Shown: positions 9,544 to 18,929 of the stretch, piece by piece
Layout: each line of letters begins with the position of its first letter
Numbering within the stretch: the first letter of the stretch is position 1
Origin: Thioalkalivibrio sp. ALJ24
Lineage (GTDB): Bacteria > Pseudomonadota > Gammaproteobacteria > Ectothiorhodospirales > Ectothiorhodospiraceae
Direction: 5' to 3'
NCBI RefSeq assembly: GCF_000377785.1
Contig: NZ_KB898728.1
Coordinates: forward strand, 180,473-244,472
Length of the DNA stretch: 64,000 bases
Notes under the pieces: model-generated
What the model was told of the DNA's origin: nothing
The model's input: the letters and a program-made list of their open reading frames with translations, nothing else
The model's database searches: none
Program-made: the position numbers and the translations under genes

Positions 9544-11985
9544 ATGACATGGCTGCCCCGCTCCTTCGTCCTGGCCGCGCTGCTGCTTCCGCCCCTGCCG
9601 GGCGGGGTCGCCGCCGACACCCGGGATGCAGCCACGACGGTGGACATCGGCCTGCTGGCGGTACGCGAGGCGAGCGAGGCCGAGGCCCGCTGGCAGCCGA
9701 CGGCGGATTACCTGACCGAGACCCTGGGCGAGCAGTTCGGCGTGCGCTTCCACATGCGGGCGATGAACTACCCGGAACTAGAGGATGCGGTGGCGGACGA
9801 GGCGATCGACTTTGTCCTCACTAATACCAGCCATTACGTGCAGCTGGAATACCAGCACGGGATCAGCCGGCTGACCACACTGGTCGAGTCCCATGAGGGC
9901 GAGCCCGTACGACTGTTCGGCGGGGTGATATTCACCCGCGACGACCGCGACGACATCACCTCGCTGGAGGACATCGCCGGGCAGCATCTGTTCGCGGTAC
10001 AGGAGGGCTCGCTGGGCGGCTGGCATGCGGGCCACGAGGCCCTGCTGGACGTCGGCGTGGATCCGCGCGAGGATCTCGCCGACCTCAGCTTCACCGACAT
10101 GCCGCACGACCGGGTAGTGGAGGCGGTACTGGAGGGCCGCGGGGATGTCGGGATGGTCCGCACCGGGGTGCTGGACCGGATGCAGGAAGAGGGCCGCTTC
10201 GAGCCCGGAGAACTGCGGATCCTGGAACCCCGCGACACCCCGGGCTACCCGTTCGAACACACCACGCGGCTGTTCCCCGAGTGGCCGTTCGCGCGTCTGG
10301 AGCATGCCGACGAGGCGCTGGCCAACGCGGTCACCGTGGCCCTGCTGGAGATGCCGGAGGACCACCCCGCCAGTGCAACCGGCGGGTACCACGGCTGGTC
10401 CGCACCACTGTCCTATGCGCCGGTGCACGACATCCTGGAACGCCTGAACGCCCCGCCGTACGACCGCAATCCGGCCCTGGATCCGCTGCTCTACTGGCGC
10501 GAAAACCCGGCGGTGACCATCGCCGTGCTGCTGGGGATGCTGGCGCTGATGGCGGCCGCCACCGTGCGCTATCACCGCATCAATCGTGACCTGGGACGCG
10601 AGGTACAGCAGCGCCGCGAGGCCGAGACCCGTCTGCGCCGGCACGAGGCCGAACTGGCACACCGGGCCAGCCACGATCCGCTGACCGACCTGCCCAACCG
10701 GGTTCTGCTGACCCAGCGCCTGCGGGCCGCAATCAACACCAGCGCCGAGAACGACCGGCAGGTCGCGGTCCTGTTCCTCGACCTCGACCGCTTCAAGACC
10801 ATCAACGACAGCCTCGGCCACCAGGTCGGAGACGAGCTGCTCAAGATCCTCGCCGACCGGCTCAAGGACCGGGTACGGGCCAACACCATCGCCCGCCTGG
10901 GCGGGGACGAGTTCATCATCCTGCTGGATGATGTCGAGCACACCGAGGAGATCGAGGAACGCGCGCGCGAGATCCTCGCGGTGATCGCCGAGCCCTTTGC
11001 GGTGGGGGGCTGGCGGGCGCTGCAGGTGGGGGCCTCGCTGGGCATCACTCTGTTTCCCGACAACGGCGGCAGCCCCGAGGCCCTGATCACCCAGGCCGAC
11101 GCGGCGATGTACCGCGCCAAGGCCGAGGGCCGCAATACCTACAGCTTCTACAGCGAGGACCTGACCGCGGCCGCCAGCGAACGCCTGGAGACCGAGAACC
11201 GTCTGCGCGATGCCCTCAAGGAGGGGCATCTCGAGGTCTTCTACCAGCCCCAGATCGACCTGCGCGAGCGCCGCGTGTCCGGGGTGGAGGCACTGGTGCG
11301 CTGGCGCGACCCGAGCCACGGCCTGATCTCGCCGGCGCGCTTCATCCCGGTGGCGGAGGAGACCGGACTGATCAGCCCGCTGGGCGAATTCGTGCTGCGC
11401 GAGGCCTGCCGCCAGATCGTGGAATGGGATGCGCAGGGCCCCGCGGGGCTGTCGCTGGCGGTCAACGTGTCGGCACACCAGATCAACGACCCGGCGCTGG
11501 TGACACGGGTACGCGATGTCCTGGAGAGCACCGGCATGGACCCCTCCCGCCTGGTACTGGAGATGACCGAGACGACCCTGATCCAGGCCGAGGGCATGCG
11601 CGAGGTCCTGGTGAATCTCAAGGCCCTGGGGGTGTCGCTGGCGATCGACGACTTCGGCACCGGCTATTCCTCCCTGGCCTATCTCAAGCGCTTCAACATC
11701 GACTGGCTGAAGATCGACCGCGCGTTCGTGCAGGACCTCCCGGACGACGCCAACGACGCCGAGCTGGCGATCACCATCATCAATATGGCGCACAATCTCG
11801 GGCTGGAGGTCCTCGCCGAGGGGGTGGAGACCGAGGGTCAGCGGGCATTCCTCGAAGAGCGCGTGTGCGATGCCTGGCAGGGCTTCCTGTGCAGCCAACC
11901 GGTGCCGGCGGATCGGCTCCCGGAACTGCTGAAGGAGTGCGAAAAGGGGGCTTCAGCGGGCGTGCCGCCTCGCGGGGAAGACTGA
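9544..11985 (+). CDS. PhnD-like sensor GGDEF-EAL protein
   Basis: The 813-residue protein starts with a signal peptide (MTWLPRSFVLAALLL) and a periplasmic phosphate/phosphonate-binding PhnD-like domain (about residues 35-300; TNTSHYVQLEYQHG is typical). One transmembrane helix (TIAVLLGMLALMAAATV) leads to a GGDEF domain (RLGGDEF intact; the RxxD inhibitory site is degenerate, RANT) and an EAL domain (EALVRW, DDFGTGYSS, and the late EGVETEGQ). It should read a periplasmic solute and make or degrade cyclic-di-GMP. An upstream in-frame reading begins at 9493, but the signal peptide favours 9544. It ends next to the convergent amrS stop. Confidence 0.93.
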   Translation: MTWLPRSFVLAALLLPPLPGGVAADTRDAATTVDIGLLAVREASEAEARWQPTADYLTETLGEQFGVRFHMRAMNYPELEDAVADEAIDFVLTNTSHYVQLEYQHGISRLTTLVESHEGEPVRLFGGVIFTRDDRDDITSLEDIAGQHLFAVQEGSLGGWHAGHEALLDVGVDPREDLADLSFTDMPHDRVVEAVLEGRGDVGMVRTGVLDRMQEEGRFEPGELRILEPRDTPGYPFEHTTRLFPEWPFARLEHADEALANAVTVALLEMPEDHPASATGGYHGWSAPLSYAPVHDILERLNAPPYDRNPALDPLLYWRENPAVTIAVLLGMLALMAAATVRYHRINRDLGREVQQRREAETRLRRHEAELAHRASHDPLTDLPNRVLLTQRLRAAINTSAENDRQVAVLFLDLDRFKTINDSLGHQVGDELLKILADRLKDRVRANTIARLGGDEFIILLDDVEHTEEIEERAREILAVIAEPFAVGGWRALQVGASLGITLFPDNGGSPEALITQADAAMYRAKAEGRNTYSFYSEDLTAAASERLETENRLRDALKEGHLEVFYQPQIDLRERRVSGVEALVRWRDPSHGLISPARFIPVAEETGLISPLGEFVLREACRQIVEWDAQGPAGLSLAVNVSAHQINDPALVTRVRDVLESTGMDPSRLVLEMTETTLIQAEGMREVLVNLKALGVSLAIDDFGTGYSSLAYLKRFNIDWLKIDRAFVQDLPDDANDAELAITIINMAHNLGLEVLAEGVETEGQRAFLEERVCDAWQGFLCSQPVPADRLPELLKECEKGASAGVPPRGED

Positions 11986-13098
11986 TCAGCCGGCGAACTC
12001 CGCCAGCCGCACCGGCTGGCGACGCGGCCCCCAGTCACCCGGCCGTGCCTCGAACACCCCGGCGACAGCCGCCCCGCAGGCATTGCAGCAGCCATCCGCG
12101 GTGAGGTTCCAGTCCGACAGCCGGTACCAGTCGCGCCCGATCAGCCGTTGCCCGCAGGAAGGACACCAGGTGCTCTGGCCCTCGCGGTCGTGCACGTTCC
12201 CCGTATACACGTGATGCAGCCCCCGCTCGCGGGCGATGTTGCGCGCCCGCTGCAGGGTCTCCGGCGGGGTACGCGGCCGGTCTGTCATGCGGAAATCGGG
12301 GTGGAAGGCGGTGAAGTGCAACGGCACCCCAGGACCCAGCCGGTCACGCACCCAGTCGGCCATGTCGGCGATCTCGCCATCACGGTCATTCTCCCCGGGA
12401 ATCAGCAGCGTGGTGATCTCGGTCCACACATCGGTCTCGTGCACCAGCCATTCCAGGGTCTCCAGCACCGGCTGCAGATGCGCCCCGGTCAGGCGGTGGT
12501 AAAAGCGTTCGGTAAACGCCTTGAGGTCCACGTTGGCCGCATCCATCGCGGAGAAGAATTCGCCGCGCGCAGCCTCGGTGATGTACCCCGCCGTGACCGC
12601 GACCGTGCGGATCCCGCGCGCACGGCAGGCCGCCGCAACATCGAGCGCGTATTCGTGGAAGATGACCGGGTCGTTGTAGGTGAACGCCACCGACCGGCAT
12701 TCCAGCTCCTCGGCCGCCCGCGCAATGGTCTCCGGATCCGCCCGGTCGGCCAGGGTGTCGATCTCGCGTGACTTGCTGATATCCCAGTTCTGGCAGAACT
12801 TGCAGGCCAGATTGCAGCCGGCAGTCCCGAACGACAGCACCGGCGTCCCCGGCAGGAAATGGTTCAGCGGCTTCTTCTCGATCGGGTCCACGCAGTAACC
12901 GGAAGAGCGGCCATAGCTGGTCAGCACGACCTCGTCGTCCAGCCGGGCGCGCACGAAACAGGCGCCGCGCTGCCCCTCCTTCAGCTTGCAGAAACGCGGG
13001 CACAGGTCGCACTGCACCCGCCCGTCATCGAGGACGTGCCAGTAGCGGGTCGACACCGTGAAGGCATCGCGTTCGAGCGTTGTGTCGCGGTCACTCAT
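11986..13098 (-). CDS. amrS: AmmeMemoRadiSam system radical SAM enzyme
   Basis: The 370-residue protein has the radical SAM CxxxCxxC motif (CNLACKFC, about residue 93), an N-terminal Cys-rich part (CDLCPRFC), and a C-terminal zinc ribbon (CPSCG and CNACG). The family is called AmrS because it co-occurs with MEMO (AmrB) and AMMECR1 (AmrA) proteins; both genes diverge from it here. It should cleave SAM to a radical acting on an unknown substrate. The ATG at 13098 has an AAGGAC site. The 61 bases between amrS and amrB must hold both promoters. Confidence 0.93.
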   Translation of the reverse strand: MSDRDTTLERDAFTVSTRYWHVLDDGRVQCDLCPRFCKLKEGQRGACFVRARLDDEVVLTSYGRSSGYCVDPIEKKPLNHFLPGTPVLSFGTAGCNLACKFCQNWDISKSREIDTLADRADPETIARAAEELECRSVAFTYNDPVIFHEYALDVAAACRARGIRTVAVTAGYITEAARGEFFSAMDAANVDLKAFTERFYHRLTGAHLQPVLETLEWLVHETDVWTEITTLLIPGENDRDGEIADMADWVRDRLGPGVPLHFTAFHPDFRMTDRPRTPPETLQRARNIARERGLHHVYTGNVHDREGQSTWCPSCGQRLIGRDWYRLSDWNLTADGCCNACGAAVAGVFEARPGDWGPRRQPVRLAEFAG

Positions 13099-13159
13099 GG
13101 CTGTCCTTGAATGTGGCCTCCGAGGTCCCACAATTCAAGGATAGATGAGGACCAAGCAT

Positions 13160-13975
13160 ATGGAGCCGGACATGTCCGACAGCCCCGCCATCCGTGAACC
13201 CGCCGTCGCCGGGCGCTTCTACCCCGCCGAGGCCGCCGTACTGCGGCAGATGGTGGAGGGCTTTCTCGCCGAGGTGTCGCCGCCGGAGGCGGATGCCCCG
13301 GCGCCCCGGGCGATCGTCGCCCCGCACGCCGGCTTCCCGTTTTCCGGTCCGGTCGCCGCCTCGGCCTACGCCCGGTTGCGCCCGCTCGCCGACCAGGTCC
13401 GGCGCGTAGTCCTGCTCGGGCCCTCGCACCGCGTGCCGTTTCGCGGGATCGCCACAACCGACAGCGCGTACTACCGCAGCCCGCTGGGCGACATCCCGGT
13501 GGATCGCGAGGCCGTGGATGCCCTCGCCGGCCTGCCCGGCGTGCAGTGCCTGGAGGCCGCCCATGGCCCGGAACACAGTCTGGAGGCGCAGCTGCCGTTC
13601 CTGCAGGTCGTGCTGGAGGATTTCCGCCTGATCCCGCTGGTCGTCGGCGATGCATCGCCGGACCAGATCGAGGCGGTGCTCGACCGGCTGTGGGACGACC
13701 CGGAGACCCTGGTGGTGGTGAGTTCGGACCTGTCGCATTTCCACGACGAGGCCACCGCGCAGCGCCTGGACGCGGCGACCCAGCAGGCCATCGAGCGTAT
13801 GGACGACAGCGCGCTGGGGCCGGAAGAGGCCTGCGGCTGTCGCCCGCTGGCCGGGCTGCTGCGAGCCGCACGGCGCCGCGGACTGGACATCACCACCCTG
13901 GACCGGCGCACCTCGGCGGATACCGCCGGCCCGCGCGACCAGGTGGTGGGTTACGGCGCCTGGGCCCTGCAATGA
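13160..13975 (+). CDS. amrB: AmmeMemoRadiSam system protein B (MEMO family)
   Basis: The MEMO/LigB-like fold is clear: the family opening REPAVAGRFYPA, the metal-site-like motif IVAPHAGFPFSGPVAASAY, LLGPSHRVPFRG and SSDLSHFHDEATAQRLD. Such proteins resemble non-haem iron dioxygenases. Three in-frame ATGs exist (13145, 13160, 13172). I chose 13160 because GAGGA lies 8 bases upstream of it; 13172, behind GGAG, would fit homologues equally well. The stop overlaps amrA by four bases (ATGA), so the pair is translationally coupled. The molecular role of the triad is not established. Confidence 0.92.
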   Translation: MEPDMSDSPAIREPAVAGRFYPAEAAVLRQMVEGFLAEVSPPEADAPAPRAIVAPHAGFPFSGPVAASAYARLRPLADQVRRVVLLGPSHRVPFRGIATTDSAYYRSPLGDIPVDREAVDALAGLPGVQCLEAAHGPEHSLEAQLPFLQVVLEDFRLIPLVVGDASPDQIEAVLDRLWDDPETLVVVSSDLSHFHDEATAQRLDAATQQAIERMDDSALGPEEACGCRPLAGLLRAARRRGLDITTLDRRTSADTAGPRDQVVGYGAWALQ

Positions 13976-14568
13976 CGCTGCCATTCGAACCCGATCCTGC
14001 GGCCCGCGCGCGGCTGACGGAAATCGCCGACGCGGGCATCCGTCACGCCGCCGGCGACGGCGCTCGGCCCATGGTGGACCCCGTGGCCGAACCCGCACCG
14101 CTGGACCGCCCCGGGGCCAGTTTCGTCACCCTCAAGCGCGAGGGCGAACTGCGCGGCTGCATCGGCTCGCTGGAGGCCCGCCATCCGCTGGCGCAAGACG
14201 TGCTCCACAACGCAGTGGCCGCGGCCACGCGCGACCCGCGTTTCGTCCCGCTGGACGCCGGCGAACTCGCGGGCCTGGAGTACTCGGTGACCCTGCTGGG
14301 ACCCTCCGAGCCGCTGGAGGCCACCCGCCGCCACACCCTGCTGGACCGGCTGCGGCCGCACGAGGACGGGCTGATCCTGCAGGCAGGGCCGCGACGCGCC
14401 ACCTTCCTCCCGGCGGTCTGGGAATCCCTGCCCGATCCGGAGGCCTTCGTCGACGCCCTGCTGCGCAAGGCCGGACTGTCGCGCCATCCGTGGCCCGAGG
14501 GCCTGCAGGCCTGGCGCTACGGCTCGTTTGAGATCCCGGGGCGCATCCGGTCGCGCAGCGACTCGTAA
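13972..14568 (+). CDS. amrA: AmmeMemoRadiSam system protein A (AMMECR1 domain)
   Basis: The 198-residue AMMECR1-domain protein has the family hallmark LRGCIGSLEARHPLAQDV, in which the invariant Arg-Gly-Cys-Ile-Gly lies in a likely active-site loop. It is coupled to amrB through an ATGA overlap. Its last 52 bases overlap the 3' end of the convergent RND pump gene, so both C-termini are read from the same DNA. In eukaryotes AMMECR1 is a single-domain protein of debated function; in bacteria it travels with AmrB and AmrS, as here. Confidence 0.93.
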   Translation: MTLPFEPDPAARARLTEIADAGIRHAAGDGARPMVDPVAEPAPLDRPGASFVTLKREGELRGCIGSLEARHPLAQDVLHNAVAAATRDPRFVPLDAGELAGLEYSVTLLGPSEPLEATRRHTLLDRLRPHEDGLILQAGPRRATFLPAVWESLPDPEAFVDALLRKAGLSRHPWPEGLQAWRYGSFEIPGRIRSRSDS

Positions 14569-17500
14569 CGTGTGCGCATGCGATCCAGCAGCACCAGCAT
14601 CGCCGGGGTAAACAGCAGGGTCAGCGGGGTGGCGAACAGCAGCCCGCCGGCGATCGCCGTGGCCAGCTGGACCCAGAAGCCGGTCACCGGTGCGCCGATG
14701 TAGAAATCCCGCCCGGCGAAGTCCACCGTCCAGGCCAGCACCATCGGCAGCAGGCCAAGGATGGTGGTGATGGCCGTCAGAAGTACCGGACGCATGCGCT
14801 GGGCCGCCGCCCGCAGGGCCGCCTCGTGCGCCGTCAGGCCGCGCCCGCGCTGCTCGTTGTAGTTGTCGATCAGCACGATGTTGTTGTTCACCACGATCCC
14901 CGCCAGCGCCAGCACGCCGATCCCGCTCATCACGATCCCGAACGGCTCGCCGCGCGCCAGCAGCGCGAGCAGCACCCCGGCGGTGGAGAACACGATGGCG
15001 GACATCACCAGCAGCGCCTGGGAGAAGCGATTGAACTGGGTGACCATCATCGCCAGCATCAGGAACAGCGACATCGCGAAGGCGCCCAGCAGGAAGCGCG
15101 CCGCCTCCTCCTGCTCCTCGGCCTCGCCGCGGAAGCGCACCTCCACCGCGTCGTCCAGTTCGCGTTCGGCCAACCGCGCCTGCAGCGCCCGCACCCGCTC
15201 GTCCACCAGATAGCCCGGAGCCGCATCCGCCTCGATGGTGTAGGCGCGCTGGCCATCGAGGCGCTTGATCAGCCCGGTGGCCGGGACCGGTACCAGCTCG
15301 GCGAAGTTCGCCAGCGGCACCAGCCCGCCCGGCGCCGGCAGGTTGAGGTTGGCGAGCTGCTGCAGGTGGCGCTGCTCGGCCGGCAGCCGCAGGCGGATAT
15401 CGACCTCCTCGTCGGTGAAATCGGGGCGCCAGCTCCCCAGCAGGATCCCGTCGGTCAGCAGCTGCACGCCGTCCCCCAGCAGCGGCACGTCCACACCGAA
15501 ACGCGCCGCCTGCTCGCGGTCGAAGCGCACCTCCAGCTCCACCCCGGGCAGCGGCAGATCGTCGCCGATGTCCTCGAAGCCGCCCAGTTCGTCCATCTGC
15601 GCGCGGATCTCGCGGATCACCGGCGGGATGCGCCCGGGCTGCTCGCCGGAGGCGACGATGCGGATCGGCCGGCCCTCGCCCGGCCCGTGTTCCTGCGCCC
15701 GGAACTGCAGCCTCAGCCCGGGCAGATCGGCGGTGCGCTCGCGCAGCTCGGTAATCACCACCTCGGCCGGCGGGCGCGTGCGCCAGTGGGTCAGCTCCAG
15801 CTGGATGACCCCGACCACGTCCTCCGGATAATCGCCCTGCAGACGGGCGAGCTGGGTCCCCAGGGTACGCGCGTAGGCGTGTTTCACCTCGGGGGAGGCC
15901 ATCAGGCGTTCCTCCACCTGACGCACCAGCGCATCCGCCTCGCGCACCGACAGGTCGCCGCGCGCCTGCACCTGGACCTGCACGTTCTCGGGCTCGATCG
16001 ACGGGAAGAACTCCACCCCGCGGCCGAAACTGGCATAGGCCGCATAGGCGAGCAGCAACAGGCCCAGGGTACCGGCCAGGGTGAGGCCCGGCCGGTCCAC
16101 CAGCGGTCGCAGCATGCGGATGTACCCGGCGGTGATGCCATGGAGCTGATCGAAATGCCCCTCGTCCGCAGCGCGCACGTAGCGGGTCTGATCGGCATTG
16201 ATCGGGCGCGACGGGCCGATCACCGAGCCCAGTACCGGGATGAACACCAGCGCCATCGCCAGCGACGCGATCAGGGTCACGATCACGGTGGCCGGCAGAT
16301 AGACGATGAACTCGCCCACCATCCCCGGCCAGAACAGCATCGGCGCGAACACCGCCAGGGTGGTGCCGATGGCGGCGGTGATCGGCCAGGCCATGCGCTG
16401 GGCGGCGGCACGGAAGGCCTCGATGCGCCCGCGCCCCTCGGCGATGTAGCGATCCGCCAGTTCCACCACGACCACCGCGCCATCCACCAGCATCCCCACC
16501 ACCAGGATCAGCGCGAACAGCACGACGATGTTGAGCGTGAAGCCCAGCAGGTGGATGGCCAGGATCCCGCCGAGGAACGCCCCCGGGATCGCCAGCCCCA
16601 CCAGCAGCGCGGCCCGCCCGCCCATCATCACCAGGATCACCAGCGCCACGATCAGCACCGCGGTGATCACGTTGTTCTCCAGGTCTCCCAGCAGGTCCTC
16701 GACATCCCGCGCCTGGTCCTGGGTCCAGGTCACCTCCAGCGCCTCGGGCCAGTCCGCGCGGGCCTGCTCGACCTCCGCGCGGGTGGCGGCCGCGACCTCG
16801 AGGATGTTGGCATCCGACTGCTTGCGCACCTCCAGCGAGACCGACGGCTGCCCGTCGATGCGCGTGAAGCCCTCGGGGTCACGATAGCTGCGGCGGACCT
16901 CGGCCACGTCGCGCACGCGCACCACGGTGTCGCCATCCACCCGCACTGCGGTATCCAGTACGTCGTCGATGTCGTCGATCGTGCCGGGCACCCGCAGCGG
17001 GATCCGCCCGACCCCGCTGTCCACCGCGCCGGCGGCCACCAGTCGGTTGTTGCGTTCAATCGCACGACTGAGATCGCCGAAGGACAGCTCGTAGGTCTCC
17101 AGCACCAGCGGGTCGACCAGCACCTCCATCTGCTCCTCGCGGTCGCCGCCGATGTCGGCCTCCAGCACCCCCGGCAGGGCTTCCACCCGGTCGCGCAGTT
17201 CACGCGCCAGGCGCACCAGGCTGCGCTCCTCCAGCGGGCCCGAGAGGTTCAGCGTGACGACCGGGAACAGCGACAGATCGACCTCGGACACCGAGGGTTC
17301 CTCGGCCCCGTCCGGGAGTTCCGGGCGCACCAGATCGACCTCCTCGCGCAGGTCCGACAGGGCGCGGCGGTTGTCCCACCCGGGTTCGAAGTCGATGCGC
17401 AGCAGGGCAAAGCCCTCGCCGGCCCAGGACTGCATCTCGTCCACTCCGGGGATGCCCTGCAGCTCGCGCTCCAGCGGCTGCACCATCAGCCGTTCCGCAT

Positions 17501-17675
17501 CCTCGGGCGAGACCCCGGGATAGGGCGCGGAGACGAAGAAGATCGGGATGTCGATCTCGGGGGCGGCCTCGCGCGGGACCACCGACCACGCCAGGGCGCC
17601 GGTGACCAGCAGCAGGAACAGCAGCAGCAGGACCGTCCGGGCGCGTTCCACCGCCCAGCCGATCAGCGCCTTCAC
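14517..17675 (-). CDS. RND efflux transporter, inner-membrane subunit
   Basis: The 1052-residue protein has the RND layout: TM1, a large periplasmic loop, TM2-6, a second loop and TM7-12. The TM4 proton-relay motif reads GMLVDGAVVVVEL. The usual adjacent Asp pair (VDD in AcrB) is reduced to one Asp followed by Gly. It is coupled by ATGA overlap to the upstream adaptor gene; no outer-membrane channel gene is present, so TolC would have to be encoded elsewhere. Substrate unknown. The 3' end overlaps amrA by 52 bases on the other strand. Confidence 0.93.
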   Translation of the reverse strand: MKALIGWAVERARTVLLLLFLLLVTGALAWSVVPREAAPEIDIPIFFVSAPYPGVSPEDAERLMVQPLERELQGIPGVDEMQSWAGEGFALLRIDFEPGWDNRRALSDLREEVDLVRPELPDGAEEPSVSEVDLSLFPVVTLNLSGPLEERSLVRLARELRDRVEALPGVLEADIGGDREEQMEVLVDPLVLETYELSFGDLSRAIERNNRLVAAGAVDSGVGRIPLRVPGTIDDIDDVLDTAVRVDGDTVVRVRDVAEVRRSYRDPEGFTRIDGQPSVSLEVRKQSDANILEVAAATRAEVEQARADWPEALEVTWTQDQARDVEDLLGDLENNVITAVLIVALVILVMMGGRAALLVGLAIPGAFLGGILAIHLLGFTLNIVVLFALILVVGMLVDGAVVVVELADRYIAEGRGRIEAFRAAAQRMAWPITAAIGTTLAVFAPMLFWPGMVGEFIVYLPATVIVTLIASLAMALVFIPVLGSVIGPSRPINADQTRYVRAADEGHFDQLHGITAGYIRMLRPLVDRPGLTLAGTLGLLLLAYAAYASFGRGVEFFPSIEPENVQVQVQARGDLSVREADALVRQVEERLMASPEVKHAYARTLGTQLARLQGDYPEDVVGVIQLELTHWRTRPPAEVVITELRERTADLPGLRLQFRAQEHGPGEGRPIRIVASGEQPGRIPPVIREIRAQMDELGGFEDIGDDLPLPGVELEVRFDREQAARFGVDVPLLGDGVQLLTDGILLGSWRPDFTDEEVDIRLRLPAEQRHLQQLANLNLPAPGGLVPLANFAELVPVPATGLIKRLDGQRAYTIEADAAPGYLVDERVRALQARLAERELDDAVEVRFRGEAEEQEEAARFLLGAFAMSLFLMLAMMVTQFNRFSQALLVMSAIVFSTAGVLLALLARGEPFGIVMSGIGVLALAGIVVNNNIVLIDNYNEQRGRGLTAHEAALRAAAQRMRPVLLTAITTILGLLPMVLAWTVDFAGRDFYIGAPVTGFWVQLATAIAGGLLFATPLTLLFTPAMLVLLDRMRTRYESLRDRMRPGISNEP

Positions 17676-18802
17676 CGGATGACCTCCGGAACGCGCGGCA
17701 CGCGCGCCGGGGCGTCCTCCTGCGGCTGCGGCCGCACCCGCTCACCGGCGCTGACGAACCCCTGCCCGACAGTGATCACCCGGGCGAGCTCGGGCAGACC
17801 CGTCACCCACACCCCGTCCGGCCCGGTGCGCACCACCTCCACCGGGTGGAACACCACGCGGTCCTCGTCGTCCACCGTCTTGACCCCGATGCGGCCGTCG
17901 TCCTCCAGCGCCATCACCGCCGGCGACAGTCGATGCGCGGGCACGCTGTCGGTGGGGATCTCGACCCCGGCGCTGATGCCCGACGGCAGCTCGCCGTCGG
18001 GATTGGGGATCTCGACCTCGACGCGGAAGGTGCGGGTCCCGGGTTCGGCCAGGCGCGAGACGAACCGGACCTCGCCCTCGGCACGGCGGCCGTCGAGGAA
18101 GCGGATGCGCGCCGGCAGCCCGGTATGCACCCGCGCGATCTGGTGCTGCGGGACCTGCACCACCGCGACCAGCGGATCGTTGTCGACGATCTCGGCGACC
18201 GGATCACCTCGGCCGACGAAATCGCCGCGCTCGGCCAGACGCTGATGCACGATCCCCGCCAGCGGGGCCCGCACCTGCGTGTTGCGGATATCCAGTTCCA
18301 CGGCCTCGCGCTCGGCGCGCGCCGCCTCCCGCTCGGCCTCGCGGGCCTCCAGCTCGGTACGCGATGCATGGCCCTGGTCGTGCAGCCGGCGCGTGGCCTC
18401 GTAATCGCTCTCCGCTCCGCGCTCGCGGGCAATCGCCTGGCGCAGGCGTGCCTCGCGATCATCCATGCGCAGGCGCGCCAGCAGATCGTCGGTGCTCACC
18501 TCGGCGCCACGGTCCACCGCCCAATCGGCGACCTGGCCGGCGGTTTCGGCGCGCACGCGCACCCGCTGGTCGGGGTCCACCCGTCCCTGCAGGTTAAGGA
18601 TCCGTTCCACCGGCACCGCCTCCTGCCAGACCACGGCCACCGTCATGGGCTGGGCCTCACGGGGCTCCGGGGCAGTTTCGTCCTCGCGCATCACCACGCC
18701 CGAAACGATCCAGACGATCGCCAGCAGCAGGATGCCCGCAGCGGCCAGCCAGCGCCCGTGCAGCCGGCGCCCGCCGCTCGTCCCCGACTCCCCGTCTTCC
18801 AT
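17672..18802 (-). CDS. RND periplasmic adaptor (HlyD/AcrA family)
   Basis: The 376-residue protein has an N-terminal membrane anchor (WLAAAGILLLAIVWIVSGVV), then lipoyl half-motifs (VRVRAETAGQVADWAVDRGAEV and VRAPLAGIVHQRLAERGDFV) flanking a Glu/Arg-rich coiled-coil hairpin, then beta-barrel and membrane-proximal domains. The ATG at 18802 has GAGGGG 6 bases upstream; a TTG just before it is not needed. First gene of the two-gene pump operon. Confidence 0.92.
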   Translation of the reverse strand: MEDGESGTSGGRRLHGRWLAAAGILLLAIVWIVSGVVMREDETAPEPREAQPMTVAVVWQEAVPVERILNLQGRVDPDQRVRVRAETAGQVADWAVDRGAEVSTDDLLARLRMDDREARLRQAIARERGAESDYEATRRLHDQGHASRTELEAREAEREAARAEREAVELDIRNTQVRAPLAGIVHQRLAERGDFVGRGDPVAEIVDNDPLVAVVQVPQHQIARVHTGLPARIRFLDGRRAEGEVRFVSRLAEPGTRTFRVEVEIPNPDGELPSGISAGVEIPTDSVPAHRLSPAVMALEDDGRIGVKTVDDEDRVVFHPVEVVRTGPDGVWVTGLPELARVITVGQGFVSAGERVRPQPQEDAPARVPRVPEVIR

Positions 18803-18929
18803 CAACAGCCCCTCGGTGCGTGCCTCTCTGGCGGGTCTGTTCCGCCAGTGTCACTATAACGCGCGTGGACGGTCGACCGGCAGCGGCCACCGTCCCGGCC
18901 CCATACACGCACCCGTGCGGCGAGATCCG

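Noticed and set aside
9778-11898. A 706-codon minus-strand frame
   Set aside because: Shadow of the GGDEF-EAL gene; no plausible start region or motif.
14826-18245. A 1139-codon open frame on the plus strand
   Set aside because: Antisense to the first RND pump and adaptor with the same low-complexity signature and no domain.
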